Shown: positions 6,999 through 15,060, counted from the stretch's first letter. The stretch: DNA of 32,272 nt from Candidatus Bathyarchaeota archaeon (GCA_903901015.1 CAIUPH010000014.1:1-32272), one strand, 5' to 3'. Translations and numbers: made by a program. Notes: generated by a model from the sequence alone, not told the origin.

Positions 6999-7045
6999 AA
7001 CGTACGATATAAGACGTTATTTAAATAGGTTATTGAACGTACACC
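6999..7045 (-). promoter_or_regulatory. Integrase promoter with AACGTAC repeats
   Basis: Directly upstream of the integrase ATG are two copies of AACGTAC (6999-7005 and 7036-7042), an inverted partial ACGTT near 7013-7017, and an AT-rich TATA-like tract (7018-7027) between them. The two sites flanking the TATA element would suit a repressor, for instance one of the small ribbon-helix-helix proteins of the same element. They could alternatively be integrase arm sites. Confidence 0.4.
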
Positions 7046-7109
7046 TTTTCTAATAATTGTTTGCTTTTCAAAAAAGAATAGGAACGTTGGGACGAAGGAA
7101 GTTTATGCG

Positions 7110-8783
7110 CTAATCTTTAACCTGCAAAGTTGCTTTCTTCGCTGCCTCTTCAGTCAACATACCGATGAGCTGCCCGTTCTTAACCATGGCTGCCCGCTTG
7201 AAGCCTTTTTCTCCCATGAGCTTCATGGCGGTTATCATCGATTCGTTTCCTTCAAGGATAATGAGCGGGATGTAGTTGGTGTCTTTTGCAAGGGTCTTTA
7301 ATGGGTCTTTGTGTGCGTCAACGATTTCTTTTAGCAATTCCCGGTCGTTTATTACGCCGACGGGTTTACAGTTTTCAGTAATTAACACTGAGTTAACGTT
7401 GTTCTCCATCATTCTGCCCACGGTCTTAGCCAAGGTCTCCGTGGTCGCAACCTCGATAATCGGAAGTTTTGTGCCGGCTTGACCGCTGATTTCTGTTATG
7501 TCGATGCCGCGTTTCCAGATGTCGTTTAGCATTTCGCTTGTTCGCTCGATTTGACTGGGGTCGCTTGAGTAGAATGTGTCGGCTAAGTGAAAAGCGCCTT
7601 CTGTGGCTTCGTCGCTTAGCGGTGGAATCTTGAACATGAATAGGTGTTTGCCGTCGACCATCATCATGGTTAAGTAGCTGATTGGGACGTGTTTGACTTC
7701 GTAGTTTTTGGCGAGTTTCTGTGCGGGTTCAAGGTTGTCGAGGTCGATGGATGCCATTATCCGTGTTTTTAAGGTTTTTTTGAAGTATTTTATGATGGGG
7801 TCGTCTTCGGCGAGTCTGTTGATGCTCTGTGAAGAAGTGATGACGACGATTTCTTTCTTTGCTGAATCGAGTATCTTGGTTACTTTGCTCCATGCTTCCT
7901 CTGCGCTTTTTATGACGAGGGTTTCGCCGATTGGGATTCCGCTTTTGAGTTCTTCGATGCGTCTTGAAGCGTCGACGCCGCTCTGCCACATTTGTACAAA
8001 GAACGCTTTCAAAACGGAGATAACCATTTTATCGTTAATCCATAAGCCTTCATCTTCCAAGTTTAGAACAGACGCTTCGTTGCCAAACGGTGCGTAGAGA
8101 ATGACTTCTTCTCCGTCTTTGATTAGGAAGCGTGGGAAAAATTTGGAGCTCATGTTGACGTGGCGGAGTTTTATGTTGAGTTTGTCTTCGGTGATGTTGC
8201 GGTTGAGTCTTTCGACGACTTTGAGGTTTTCGGGTGCGATTTCGGTTATTATTTGAGTTTGGACGTTGCGTTCTTGTGATGGGGTGACGGCTGCGTCGAA
8301 GATTCCTGCGATGTCTTCCTGGATTAGTCCATGCGCGGTTGTTAAGACGATGATTTCGGATTTTGATTCTTCAACCATCGTGGTCATTTTTGAGTGTATT
8401 TTCTTTTTGCCTGTGATGATGGAGAATTTGGCGATGGGGTATTCGGATTCGGGTGCACTGATGGATCCCCATGCTGTTAGAAGGTCCTGTTTTTGGTCGC
8501 TGAGGTTGGATACTTCGTTTTTCTTGGCGTTGATAAAATTGTCGATTAAAACGTTGAAGGCGACGATGGTGAATCTTGTGGGGCGTTCAAGTGTTGCTTC
8601 GATGAAGCCTTTTTCCTGCAGTTTCTTGAAGGTGCGATAGGCTTGGACGCGTTCCATCTTGAGTCGTTTAGCCACGAAACTTGTTGATTGAACGCCGCTT
8701 TTGGCGAGGAACATGTAAACCTGGATTTCCCGGTTAGACAATCCGAGAAGCTGCAAAAACTTTGTTACGTCTTTTTCACTCAT
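7110..8783 (-). CDS. TrmB-family regulator with C-terminal CBS pair
   Basis: This 557-residue protein begins with a TrmB-type winged helix (about 8-75: LGLSNREIQVYMFLAKSG, AYRTFKKLQEKGFIEA). Two related TrmB regulatory segments follow (about 115-275 and 285-430), each resembling the PLD-like sensor domain, so the sensor appears duplicated. The C-terminus (about 437-555) is a pair of CBS motifs (VLITENCKPVGVINDRELL and AAMVKNGQLIGMLTEEA), usually adenine-nucleotide sensors. TrmB proteins control sugar and central carbon genes in archaea; the ligand here is unknown. It is monocistronic, with TATA-like tracts at about 8800-8840. Confidence 0.88.
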   Translation of the reverse strand: MSEKDVTKFLQLLGLSNREIQVYMFLAKSGVQSTSFVAKRLKMERVQAYRTFKKLQEKGFIEATLERPTRFTIVAFNVLIDNFINAKKNEVSNLSDQKQDLLTAWGSISAPESEYPIAKFSIITGKKKIHSKMTTMVEESKSEIIVLTTAHGLIQEDIAGIFDAAVTPSQERNVQTQIITEIAPENLKVVERLNRNITEDKLNIKLRHVNMSSKFFPRFLIKDGEEVILYAPFGNEASVLNLEDEGLWINDKMVISVLKAFFVQMWQSGVDASRRIEELKSGIPIGETLVIKSAEEAWSKVTKILDSAKKEIVVITSSQSINRLAEDDPIIKYFKKTLKTRIMASIDLDNLEPAQKLAKNYEVKHVPISYLTMMMVDGKHLFMFKIPPLSDEATEGAFHLADTFYSSDPSQIERTSEMLNDIWKRGIDITEISGQAGTKLPIIEVATTETLAKTVGRMMENNVNSVLITENCKPVGVINDRELLKEIVDAHKDPLKTLAKDTNYIPLIILEGNESMITAMKLMGEKGFKRAAMVKNGQLIGMLTEEAAKKATLQVKD

Positions 8784-8882
8784 CGAGTTACCGCCGAATA
8801 AAACAAGTTATAATAGTAAAGAATGCTGTTTATGTTTATAAATTGTGTCTTTTTAGACGCTACAAAACACAATATCAACGCG

Positions 8883-9578
8883 TTAAAACAGCTTCAACTG
8901 CTCCGTGCCCAACTCGCTTTTAACTTTTTGCGCGGGCTTCCAGGATTTTCTTATGCAGCTCGGGTAGCTGCCGTTCTTCTCGATTAGGCTCTTGAGGAAA
9001 ACCATGGTTTTTTCGTCAGTTAAGTATCCTGTGCCGAAGTCGCCGTACTTCACATGCAGCTTCGCAATCTCGCTGTCCCGCTCCACCTTCGCGATGATTG
9101 AAGCCGCGGAGACAACGGGGTAAGTTCGGTCAGCTTTATGCTCCGATATAACCTTGGTTTTGAATCTGAGGCACTCGCTGATGTGGCTGCCAAAGCGTTG
9201 TTCGAGCACGTCGGCGGCGTCAACGTAGGCTTCGTCGGGTTTGAGGGCGTCGATTATCTTCGCCATTGTTTGGGCTTCGAGGCGGTTGAGTTTGTGGAGG
9301 ACTCGGCTGCTATACACGACTTTGTCGATTTGGGCAGGCGGCAACTTTATGATGTGATGGTTCTCGGAGAGTTTGATGATTTGGGGGTATAGTGCCTCGC
9401 GTTTTTTGGCTGTGAGCAACTTGGAATCTTTAACGCCCAGCTGAGCAAGAAGCGGCAGGTTCTCAGATTTCACGGCGACGCCGGCAACCACCAATGGACC
9501 AACCACGCAGCCCCGCCCCGCTTCATCAACACCCGCCACCAACAACCGCAAATCCACCCTAAACACAGAAAGGGTCAA
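8883..9578 (-). CDS. rnhB: Ribonuclease HII
   Basis: This 231-residue protein has the RNase HII signature VAGVDEAGRGCVVGPLVVAG near residue 14, with the catalytic Asp-Glu pair of DEAGRG, the YVDAADV Asp, and the VSAASIIAKVERD block carrying the last metal ligand. It removes RNA from RNA-DNA hybrids, including single ribonucleotides. ATG at 9578 adds about twelve residues before the conserved start of the family, so a GTG or TTG a few codons in could be the true start. It stands alone, with the repeat-bearing intergenic region upstream. Confidence 0.95.
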   Translation of the reverse strand: MTLSVFRVDLRLLVAGVDEAGRGCVVGPLVVAGVAVKSENLPLLAQLGVKDSKLLTAKKREALYPQIIKLSENHHIIKLPPAQIDKVVYSSRVLHKLNRLEAQTMAKIIDALKPDEAYVDAADVLEQRFGSHISECLRFKTKVISEHKADRTYPVVSAASIIAKVERDSEIAKLHVKYGDFGTGYLTDEKTMVFLKSLIEKNGSYPSCIRKSWKPAQKVKSELGTEQLKLF

Positions 9579-9712
9579 GGTTCTAAGCTATAACGCTTTT
9601 CCAAAACTGGGGCATCCAGAAAAACGCGCTTAAAAGCAGCAATTTTTTGGGCGCTTGGAATTTTTCTGAGGGGTAATCATTGGTTTTCAACATGCTAATG
9701 AGCTTGTTTTCG

Positions 9713-9966
9713 GGCAATACTGACCTACCCCTCTATCGTTTGTGCATAGAACCTCTAATAGGATCCGAGGGGTGTGCAGTATTCTGTTTTTTGGGTGGTT
9801 TGTTGCTCTTTTTCTGTTACTCTAAAGTTGATCATCAGGAAAGTTAAACAGTAAAGAAAACACAAAACCTAATTGCGCACAGAGCTCGGATCCAAATAGG
9901 CTCGTGAACGCAGCCTACCCCTCTATAGGTCCTATGCATACCTTGGATATTAGGATCCAAATATGC
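9713..9966. repeat. Two-unit intergenic repeat, copy A (with insertion)
   Basis: Unit 1 (9713-9766) and unit 2 (9888-9966) match the arrangement at 21675-21800. Shared words are CAATACTGACCTACCCC, CATAGAACCTCTA, CTACCCCTCTATAGGTCCT and TTAGGATCCAAATATG. The two units within a copy are also related to each other. In this copy they are split by a 127-bp insertion after GGATCC. It lies between the 3' end of selD and the start of rnhB and accounts for most of the 429-base gap; no gene is seen there. Confidence 0.85.
9761..9893. mobile_element. Small insertion with imperfect inverted ends and GGATCC duplication
   Basis: Relative to copy B at 21675-21800, copy A has about 127 extra bases flanked by GGATCC at 9761-9766 and 9888-9893. 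The ends are inverted copies: GGATCCGAG-ggg-TGTGC (9761-9777) against the complement of 9877-9893, GGATCCGAG-ctc-TGTGC, 14 of 17 matching. This is the layout of a miniature inverted-repeat element with a 6-bp target duplication. Because GGATCC is itself a palindrome, the duplication and the inverted end cannot be separated cleanly. No coding capacity. Confidence 0.5.
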
Positions 9967-10007
9967 CACGTTGCCCTTTTGGCTACCCAAAGAAATGCCC
10001 TGTCTGA

Positions 10008-11027
10008 TTATGCTTCGATAACCCTTGCGTCCTTGAGTACATCGACGTTCCCAATGCCCTTCACGACGCAACCCACTTCGAAATGCCTGACTTTGCGCTT
10101 ATCCAACTCGCTAAGCAAGTCGTCCACATTCTCTTTTCCGACGGCGATGAGCATTCCACCCGCCGTCTCCTTAGCTTCGCCTTGAAGAAGTGGATAGCCG
10201 AAAATCTCCGTTAAAACGGGAGTGCCCCGAATAACGGGTAGTTGGTCGATTATGATGTCAACTTTTCCCAGCGTAGCCATGTTTGCCGCGTGACCCTTCA
10301 AGCCAAAGCCAGTCACGTCAGTGGCAGCGTGGACGGGAACTTTCTGCATGGCTTCGGCTACAGGTTTGTTTGAAGTAATCATTCCGCTGATGGCTTCCTG
10401 GACTGCCGCATCAATCAAATCCTCTGGAACATCCTTTAGCAGTTCCCTACCGTCCTCTTCCTTGCGCAGGCGGTAAGCAGCCATCGCAGGCGCAATCCCC
10501 AAGGGCTTAGTCAAGAACAATCGGTCACCCACCTTCGCTCCTCGGGTATAAACAATTTTTTCGGGGTCGCCAACGCCTGTTGCTGCGCCGCCGATGATTG
10601 GCCAGGGATTGCGAATAGTGTGCCCACCCACAACGGGCGCATCCATTTCGCGGCAGAAATCCCCAAACCCCTTAAGCATCCCAACCGCCAACTCGTCGGG
10701 CATGTTCTCGGGAAACGCCATAATCGTCAGTACACTTGCGATTTTGGTAACTGCCAAAGCGTAGATGTCGCTTGTAACGTTGCTTCCAGCGATTCTGCCC
10801 TGTATTTCAGGTTCATCAACCATAGGCGTGAAGAAATCCAGCGTGTTCAAGATAGCGATGCCGTCAGCGATTTTAACGACGCTACTGTTTTCCCATGGAC
10901 CAGCCACAACATCCCCGCCGAAATCACCTGTCAAACCAGCTTTATCCAGCAGCTCTCCCAGCTGGTACTGGGGAAGCTTGCAGCTGCAACCGTGAATAGG
11001 AACAACCTTAGTTAACCTATAACTCAT
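10008..11027 (-). CDS. selD: Selenide, water dikinase (selenophosphate synthase)
   Basis: SelD makes selenophosphate from selenide and ATP. The 339-residue product has the N-terminal catalytic loop HGCSCKLP, with C14, C16 and K17 matching E. coli Cys17, Cys19 and Lys20. It also has the AIRS-family core (GSNVTSDIYALAVTKIASVL, VVGGHTIRNPWPIIGGAATG) and the second-domain motifs ATDVTGFGLKGHA and GGMLIAVG. Full length, with no internal TGA. The 81-base gap upstream holds a TATA-like TTTTTATATC (about 11062-11072) and a GAGGCG ribosome-binding site, so it may have its own promoter as well as reading from the dsrE-tusA-reductase genes. No selenocysteine machinery or SelU is visible here, so the acceptor is unknown. 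Confidence 0.95.
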   Translation of the reverse strand: MSYRLTKVVPIHGCSCKLPQYQLGELLDKAGLTGDFGGDVVAGPWENSSVVKIADGIAILNTLDFFTPMVDEPEIQGRIAGSNVTSDIYALAVTKIASVLTIMAFPENMPDELAVGMLKGFGDFCREMDAPVVGGHTIRNPWPIIGGAATGVGDPEKIVYTRGAKVGDRLFLTKPLGIAPAMAAYRLRKEEDGRELLKDVPEDLIDAAVQEAISGMITSNKPVAEAMQKVPVHAATDVTGFGLKGHAANMATLGKVDIIIDQLPVIRGTPVLTEIFGYPLLQGEAKETAGGMLIAVGKENVDDLLSELDKRKVRHFEVGCVVKGIGNVDVLKDARVIEA

Positions 11028-11108
11028 CTTTTTTACGCCTCAACTGTTAGACGATTTACTTTTAAGATATAAAAACGTTAAAAAAAACTAAAATGTGAAA
11101 GGGAAAAG

Positions 11109-12398
11109 TTACTGCTTTTTCCCTTGGATGATTTCGGAGAAAGCTTGGATTCTGGTTTTAATCTGTTCAGAATCGCCCATTGTGTAGTCTGTTTCGATTT
11201 TTATCATGGGTAAACCTTGGGCTTTTAACGCTCGCTCAACTTTTACTCCTTCAACGTTGTAGTCGTGGCAGTTTTGCAGTGTGTAGTAGATTACGCCGTC
11301 AACTTTGAATTGTTCTGCAAGTTGCTTGATGCTTTCAATTCTTCTGTCGTTTGGAGTGAAGCATGCACAGGGGATTTTTGAGTATTTTTCATCTATCGCC
11401 CAGAGCAAGTCCTTCAAACTTTCGCCTTTGGGTTCTATGGGGTCGTTGAAGTATCTTGTGCCAACGCAGCTTTCTTCAACCACCACTGTGGCGCCAGCTG
11501 ACTCGACGATACTGTGGACTTTCCAGTTAGGAACTGCCATCGGAGACCCTGAAATCATGATTCTCGGTGCATCTTTGCTCGCGACGCCTTTGCCTTGTTT
11601 TGCGCGTTGCTCCAGTTCTTCACATAGCTCATTCACTTTAGAGGTAAACCGTTGTACGTCATCCATGAAGCCTATTTGGTTGATAAGCAATCCGTCTAAA
11701 CCGCTGATTGGCGAAGGCGACGAAGCGCGTAGGTCCGATAGGCGTTTGAGGGCTTTGCGTTTGCCGTTTATCCGTTCAATGGCAGTTTTTAGTTTTTCAG
11801 CAGTTATCTTGTTGCCAGTGACTTTTTCCAACTCAGTTTTGAAGGCTTCCAACTCTTTGAACCAGAACTCTTTGCCTTGTTGGGTGTCTGGTTTATGGGG
11901 AACCTCAAGCACGTAGGTCGGGACAAGTTCTCTGAGGAGCTCGTAGACTTTCTTTTTGCCGTCGCACGTTGTTTCTCCGACGACAAGGTCGCTGGATTGG
12001 AAGTAAGGGCAGGTGCGGTTTAGTTTGAAACCGTAGAATGACTTGATTAGCGGGCAGAGGTTTCGTGGTAAAACAGCTTCTGCGTCGGGCACGGAAAAAT
12101 CTGCGCCTGCACATAAACCCACCATTGTAGCGTCTGCTGCATAGACAAGTTCTTCGGGTGCGTAGATGCAGAATGCGCCGATTACTTTCTTTCCTTTTGC
12201 TCTTTGGTCGTTGAGTTCTTTAATTATTAAGCCATGGACCTCAGAGACGACATAGTCGAAGTAATCCATCTTTTTAGGTCTGTTTTTTTGTGACAGGACG
12301 GCGCTTGTGTAGTATTGACCAAGACCGTTTAGGAGTAGATTATGTTTTTCAATATCCATTCCAAGGTTTTTCCACATTTTCACATATTTTTCTGCCAT
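11109..12398 (-). CDS. Double-cubane-cluster reductase (HgdB/2-hydroxyacyl-CoA dehydratase family)
   Basis: The product matches the family that includes 2-hydroxyglutaryl-CoA dehydratase and benzoyl-CoA reductase subunits and the single-subunit double-cubane proteins. Visible motifs are GAFCIYAPEELVYAADA, LCPLIKSFYG, CPYFQSSDLVVGETTCDGKK, a SCVGTRYF segment and TLQNCHDY, supplying Cys ligands for Fe-S clusters. Those enzymes drive low-potential reductions after electron transfer from an ATP-dependent activator; the activator gene is not in this window. ATG at 12398 is preferred; a GTG at 12407 is possible. The selD-tusA-dsrE neighbourhood suggests a redox role in selenium or sulfur handling rather than amino-acid fermentation. 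Substrate not deducible. Confidence 0.85.
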   Translation of the reverse strand: MAEKYVKMWKNLGMDIEKHNLLLNGLGQYYTSAVLSQKNRPKKMDYFDYVVSEVHGLIIKELNDQRAKGKKVIGAFCIYAPEELVYAADATMVGLCAGADFSVPDAEAVLPRNLCPLIKSFYGFKLNRTCPYFQSSDLVVGETTCDGKKKVYELLRELVPTYVLEVPHKPDTQQGKEFWFKELEAFKTELEKVTGNKITAEKLKTAIERINGKRKALKRLSDLRASSPSPISGLDGLLINQIGFMDDVQRFTSKVNELCEELEQRAKQGKGVASKDAPRIMISGSPMAVPNWKVHSIVESAGATVVVEESCVGTRYFNDPIEPKGESLKDLLWAIDEKYSKIPCACFTPNDRRIESIKQLAEQFKVDGVIYYTLQNCHDYNVEGVKVERALKAQGLPMIKIETDYTMGDSEQIKTRIQAFSEIIQGKKQ

Positions 12399-12480
12399 TG
12401 CAATCACATGCCTTTGGCTTCGGTATTAAAAACGGTGACTATTATAATTTTTGATATTACTTATTAGAAATTTTGCGGGG

Positions 12481-12705
12481 TTAGTGCTTTTTAACTAAAA
12501 CCTTAAACTCAACGCCAGACTTCGATGCCTCAACCACTTCATGCCCATTATTCCTAAGCCAACGCTGAACATTATCGAACTCGAGTTCGCCCTCGCCCGT
12601 AACCTCCAGCAGCTGCCCAACAGCCATCTCAGCAAGCTTTCGCTTCGTCAACGCCACGGGCATGGGGCACATTTTTCCTTTAACATCCAACTTTTCAAAG
12701 CTCAA
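12481..12705 (-). CDS. TusA/SirA-like sulfur (selenium) carrier
   Basis: This 74-residue protein has the TusA signature: DVKGKMCPMPVALTKRKL with the carrier Cys at C13 in the CPxP motif, then the ferredoxin-like strand-helix pattern ending VEFKVLVKK. TusA-fold proteins hold persulfide on this Cys and pass it on; the selenium-linked YedF proteins combine this fold with a DsrE-like domain. Here the two are separate neighbouring genes. The start is a TTG nine bases after the dsrE-like stop, implying coupled translation. The actual cargo (S or Se) is inferred from selD. Confidence 0.9.
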   Translation of the reverse strand: MSFEKLDVKGKMCPMPVALTKRKLAEMAVGQLLEVTGEGELEFDNVQRWLRNNGHEVVEASKSGVEFKVLVKKH

Positions 12706-12714
12706 GCAAAGTCA

Positions 12715-13065
12715 CTAGAACACTATAACCTTATCACTATTAACCGTCCAATCGACCAGTTCGTGAACAGACGCAATCTTAACCCCATCCATCAAGTCAG
12801 CCTGGGTTAAGCCGCGGGCATCAACGCAGACCACGCACGCTTTAACTTCGACGCCGCCTTGGATCAGGTTGTCCAGGAGTTGACCGTAGTTGATTAAGCC
12901 TTGAGCGGGTTTCTGGCCTTTCTTTGCGAGGTAGACTCCGTTTTCGAAGAGCCAGATTCTTACTTTGTGCCCTTCTACGTCGCAGGTTGCGGCGAATCTT
13001 AGGGCGGAGAGTGCGCGTTCTTTTGCGTAGGGTGCTTCGTTGATTATTATTGTGAAGGTTACCAT
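12715..13065 (-). CDS. DsrE/TusD-like protein
   Basis: This 116-residue protein has the DsrE/F fold order: an N-terminal strand MVTFTIIINEAPYAKERA, the VRIWLFENGVYLAKKG segment, then GVEVKACVVCVDARGL with C77 and C80. C77 corresponds to the active Cys position of TusD/DsrE, which accepts persulfide from TusA. The end ADLMDGVKIASVHELVDWT is typical of the family. First gene of the minus-strand set, with ATG at 13065 and the shared regulatory gap to lysR upstream. Probable partner of the adjacent TusA-like carrier. Confidence 0.88.
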   Translation of the reverse strand: MVTFTIIINEAPYAKERALSALRFAATCDVEGHKVRIWLFENGVYLAKKGQKPAQGLINYGQLLDNLIQGGVEVKACVVCVDARGLTQADLMDGVKIASVHELVDWTVNSDKVIVF

Positions 13066-13183
13066 GGTTTATGCCTCAAATATACTGATAGATATTATTA
13101 AAAAAACTGATATAAGCGTTTTCTAAAGCACAAAGCAAATATCACAACAAACCCCTAAGATGCATACGACAGGGGCACAGCAC
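13066..13183. promoter_or_regulatory. Divergent regulatory gap between dsrE-like and lysR genes
   Basis: This 118-base AT-rich gap carries two ACTGATA words (near 13084 and 13107) around an AT tract (GATATTATTAAAAAAAC). LysR regulators commonly bind such divergent gaps at T-N11-A sites; the ATATACTGATAGATAT stretch is the best candidate operator. This placement suggests control of both lysR itself and the reductase/selD genes. Confidence 0.45.
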
Positions 13184-14116
13184 ATGGAAACTATACGTTT
13201 CGATTACCTCAACACCTTTCTAACAGTCGCTAGAACACGCAGTTTCTCAGTGGCAGCTAAAGAACTTAAAACCAGCCAGGGCACCGTAAGCCACCATGTA
13301 GCCGCCCTAGAAACCTACTTTGACGCTGAATTATTCAAACGCTCAGCCAACGGCGTAGAACTCACCGACGAGGGCGCCACACTTAAGGAAGCCGCCGAAA
13401 AAATTCTCCAGCAAGCCCAAGATACAAAAGCAAAAATTTCAACCGCCAAACTCAACTTGGCAGGAACCATAAAAATCGCTGCAAGCTCAATACCCGGCGA
13501 ACACTTAATCCCCAGCTTAATCTCTGGATTCCAAAAAAAGCATCCAGACGTGAAATTTAGAGTAAAAGCTGAAGACAGCTTAACCAGCCTTGGCATCCTG
13601 CAAACCAACGACGCCGATTTCGCTGCGGTTGGCACCACTCAGGGGTTTGAAGAAAAATTCGATTTCCTCCAAATCGGCGAAGAACAATTAGTCCTTATCG
13701 TGCCCTGCAGCCATGGGTTAGCCAAGCATAAATCGGTTAAACTCAGTGAAATCCTCAAGTACCCCTTCGTTAACCGCGAAGAAACTTCTGGTACACGATT
13801 GGAAATCGAGCGTCTACTTGAAAAAAACGGGGTCCTTCCTCAGAAGTTGCAGGTTGCACTGGAGCTTGGAAGCACCGAATCTGTAATAACAGCTATTTCA
13901 GAAGGCAGAGGCACAAGCATAATCTCTTCAATAGCGGCTACAAAAGCTCAAGCTGCAGGTCTGATAAAAATAGTCAAAATCCAAGAAGCAGAAACCCCCC
14001 GAAAACTCTACATCGTAAGACCCAAAAGACCGTTGCTAAAGATTTCTGAGGCTTTCTGGGACTTCTGCAAAGGCTACCGATTTAAAAACGAAGCCATCTC
14101 ATGTTCAACGGGTTAA
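13184..14116 (+). CDS. LysR-type transcriptional regulator of the selenium/reductase cassette
   Basis: Residues 1-65 form the LysR winged helix (FDYLNTFLTVARTRSFSVAA then SQGTVSHHVAALETYF). The periplasmic-binding-like sensor follows, beginning GTIKIAASSIPGEHLIPSLI and ending near KLYIVRPKRPLL. The sensor opening with IPGEHLIP resembles the CysL/YwfK group and the selenium-metabolism-associated LysR proteins. ATG at 13184 (METIRFDYLNTF) is preferred to 13160 because it fits the family N-terminus; length about 310 residues. Divergent from dsrE, tusA, reductase and selD, so probably their regulator. Overlaps the convergent Rieske gene by four bases. LysR proteins are uncommon in archaea, consistent with transfer from bacteria. 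Confidence 0.92.
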   Translation: METIRFDYLNTFLTVARTRSFSVAAKELKTSQGTVSHHVAALETYFDAELFKRSANGVELTDEGATLKEAAEKILQQAQDTKAKISTAKLNLAGTIKIAASSIPGEHLIPSLISGFQKKHPDVKFRVKAEDSLTSLGILQTNDADFAAVGTTQGFEEKFDFLQIGEEQLVLIVPCSHGLAKHKSVKLSEILKYPFVNREETSGTRLEIERLLEKNGVLPQKLQVALELGSTESVITAISEGRGTSIISSIAATKAQAAGLIKIVKIQEAETPRKLYIVRPKRPLLKISEAFWDFCKGYRFKNEAISCSTG

Positions 14117-14448
14117 GAGTCGCTTGTTTCATCGTTTAGTTTAACCCAGATTTTCCCCGACTCAATCTTCCACTCAAACTGGTTCAGCTTCAACTCTGGG
14201 TCTTCCTCGTATTCGCCGTTTTCCAAGCTGAAACGCCAATCGTGGCAAGGACAAACAATCACCAATCCGTCGAGCGTGCCGCCGGATAGGGCGCAGGCTT
14301 GGTGTGGACAGCGGTTGTCTATGGCGAAGATTTTGCCCTGCTGTTTAATCAGCAAAACTGGGGTGCCATTCGCGGATACACGTTTCATCTTGCCTTCCTG
14401 CAACTCTTTTTCATCCAAAACAGATACAAATTCCTCTTGATTTTCCAT
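14113..14448 (-). CDS. Rieske-type [2Fe-2S] ferredoxin
   Basis: This 111-residue soluble protein has the Rieske ligands C47-P-H49 (RCPHQACALSGG) and C66-P-C-H69 (VCPCHDWRF), and a beta-rich frame close to dioxygenase-type Rieske ferredoxins and the small NirD-like subunit. No membrane anchor. It likely shuttles electrons to an unidentified oxidoreductase. Its stop overlaps the lysR stop by four bases. It is not in the same operon as the reductase genes, but its position next to their regulator may be meaningful. Confidence 0.9.
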   Translation of the reverse strand: MENQEEFVSVLDEKELQEGKMKRVSANGTPVLLIKQQGKIFAIDNRCPHQACALSGGTLDGLVIVCPCHDWRFSLENGEYEEDPELKLNQFEWKIESGKIWVKLNDETSDS

Positions 14449-14529
14449 CGTTGATGTCTCCTCAAAATATTCTGATAAATCATTGTGTAAACGGGAATTT
14501 AGAATTTGCCCTTGATCTCTGGAGCCTGA

Positions 14530-14694
14530 TTATTTATTTCTGAACTTCAAGAACCAAACCGCGCCGCCTGCCGCTGAAGCAGCAACAATCCCTATGCCAG
14601 GTACAATGCATACTTCACGTAGAACGAAGGCTCCTGAACCTTCACTTCCAGTTGACCGCTGTCGCAGCAAACATGTAAAACCAGTTGACGAAAG
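14530..14694 (-). pseudogene. Remnant of a C-terminal membrane anchor
   Basis: In the 340-base gap between the Rieske gene and the next small gene, the minus strand is open for 54 codons and ends GIVAASAAGGAVWFLKFRNK then TAA. That end looks like the membrane anchor and basic tail of a secreted archaeal protein. Upstream the frame hits a TGA, and no signal peptide or start is visible. Probably the 3' relic of a surface-protein gene; weak evidence. Confidence 0.3.
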
Positions 14695-14792
14695 TCAATC
14701 TCCAAACTTTTCTTTTTTGTCTTTCTAAAAATAATTAGTAACGGTAAGTTAATACGCTGATTCTGCATATGAAAACTTGGGTAACTTGACCG

Positions 14793-14972
14793 ATGGCGCA
14801 AACCAATAAAGATGGCTCATCTGCGGTTTTAAAGGAAGAAAAGTTACCCTGCGGCTGCGTGTACCGCGATAACGGATGGATGCTAATGCGCGTTACTGAA
14901 TGCGAATACCACCACCGCAAAAGAACCACCAAACGCCCCTACAGACCAAAAGCCGAATGCGTAAGACCCTAA
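14793..14972 (+). CDS. 59-residue Cys/His-rich small protein
   Basis: ATG at 14793 opens a 59-codon frame with LPCGCVYRDNGWM followed by VTECEYHHRKRTTKR and a terminal ECVRP. The C-x-C and C-x2-HH groups could bind zinc, and the C-terminal half is strongly basic, suggesting a nucleic-acid-binding mini-protein. No family name is offered. The composition and the clean start-stop frame, in an area with no competing gene, support coding. Confidence 0.5.
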   Translation: MAQTNKDGSSAVLKEEKLPCGCVYRDNGWMLMRVTECEYHHRKRTTKRPYRPKAECVRP

Positions 14973-15060
14973 AACAAATCTTGCCCCAAACATCGCATTA
15001 TAACTATTTGGTATTCATTCCACAAGAGATTTAACCGTCAAAACACATCTTGGATGTACC

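Noticed and set aside
11305-11916. Long plus-strand open frame opposite the HgdB-type gene
   Set aside because: Shadow of the minus-strand reading frame; no motif or start signal.
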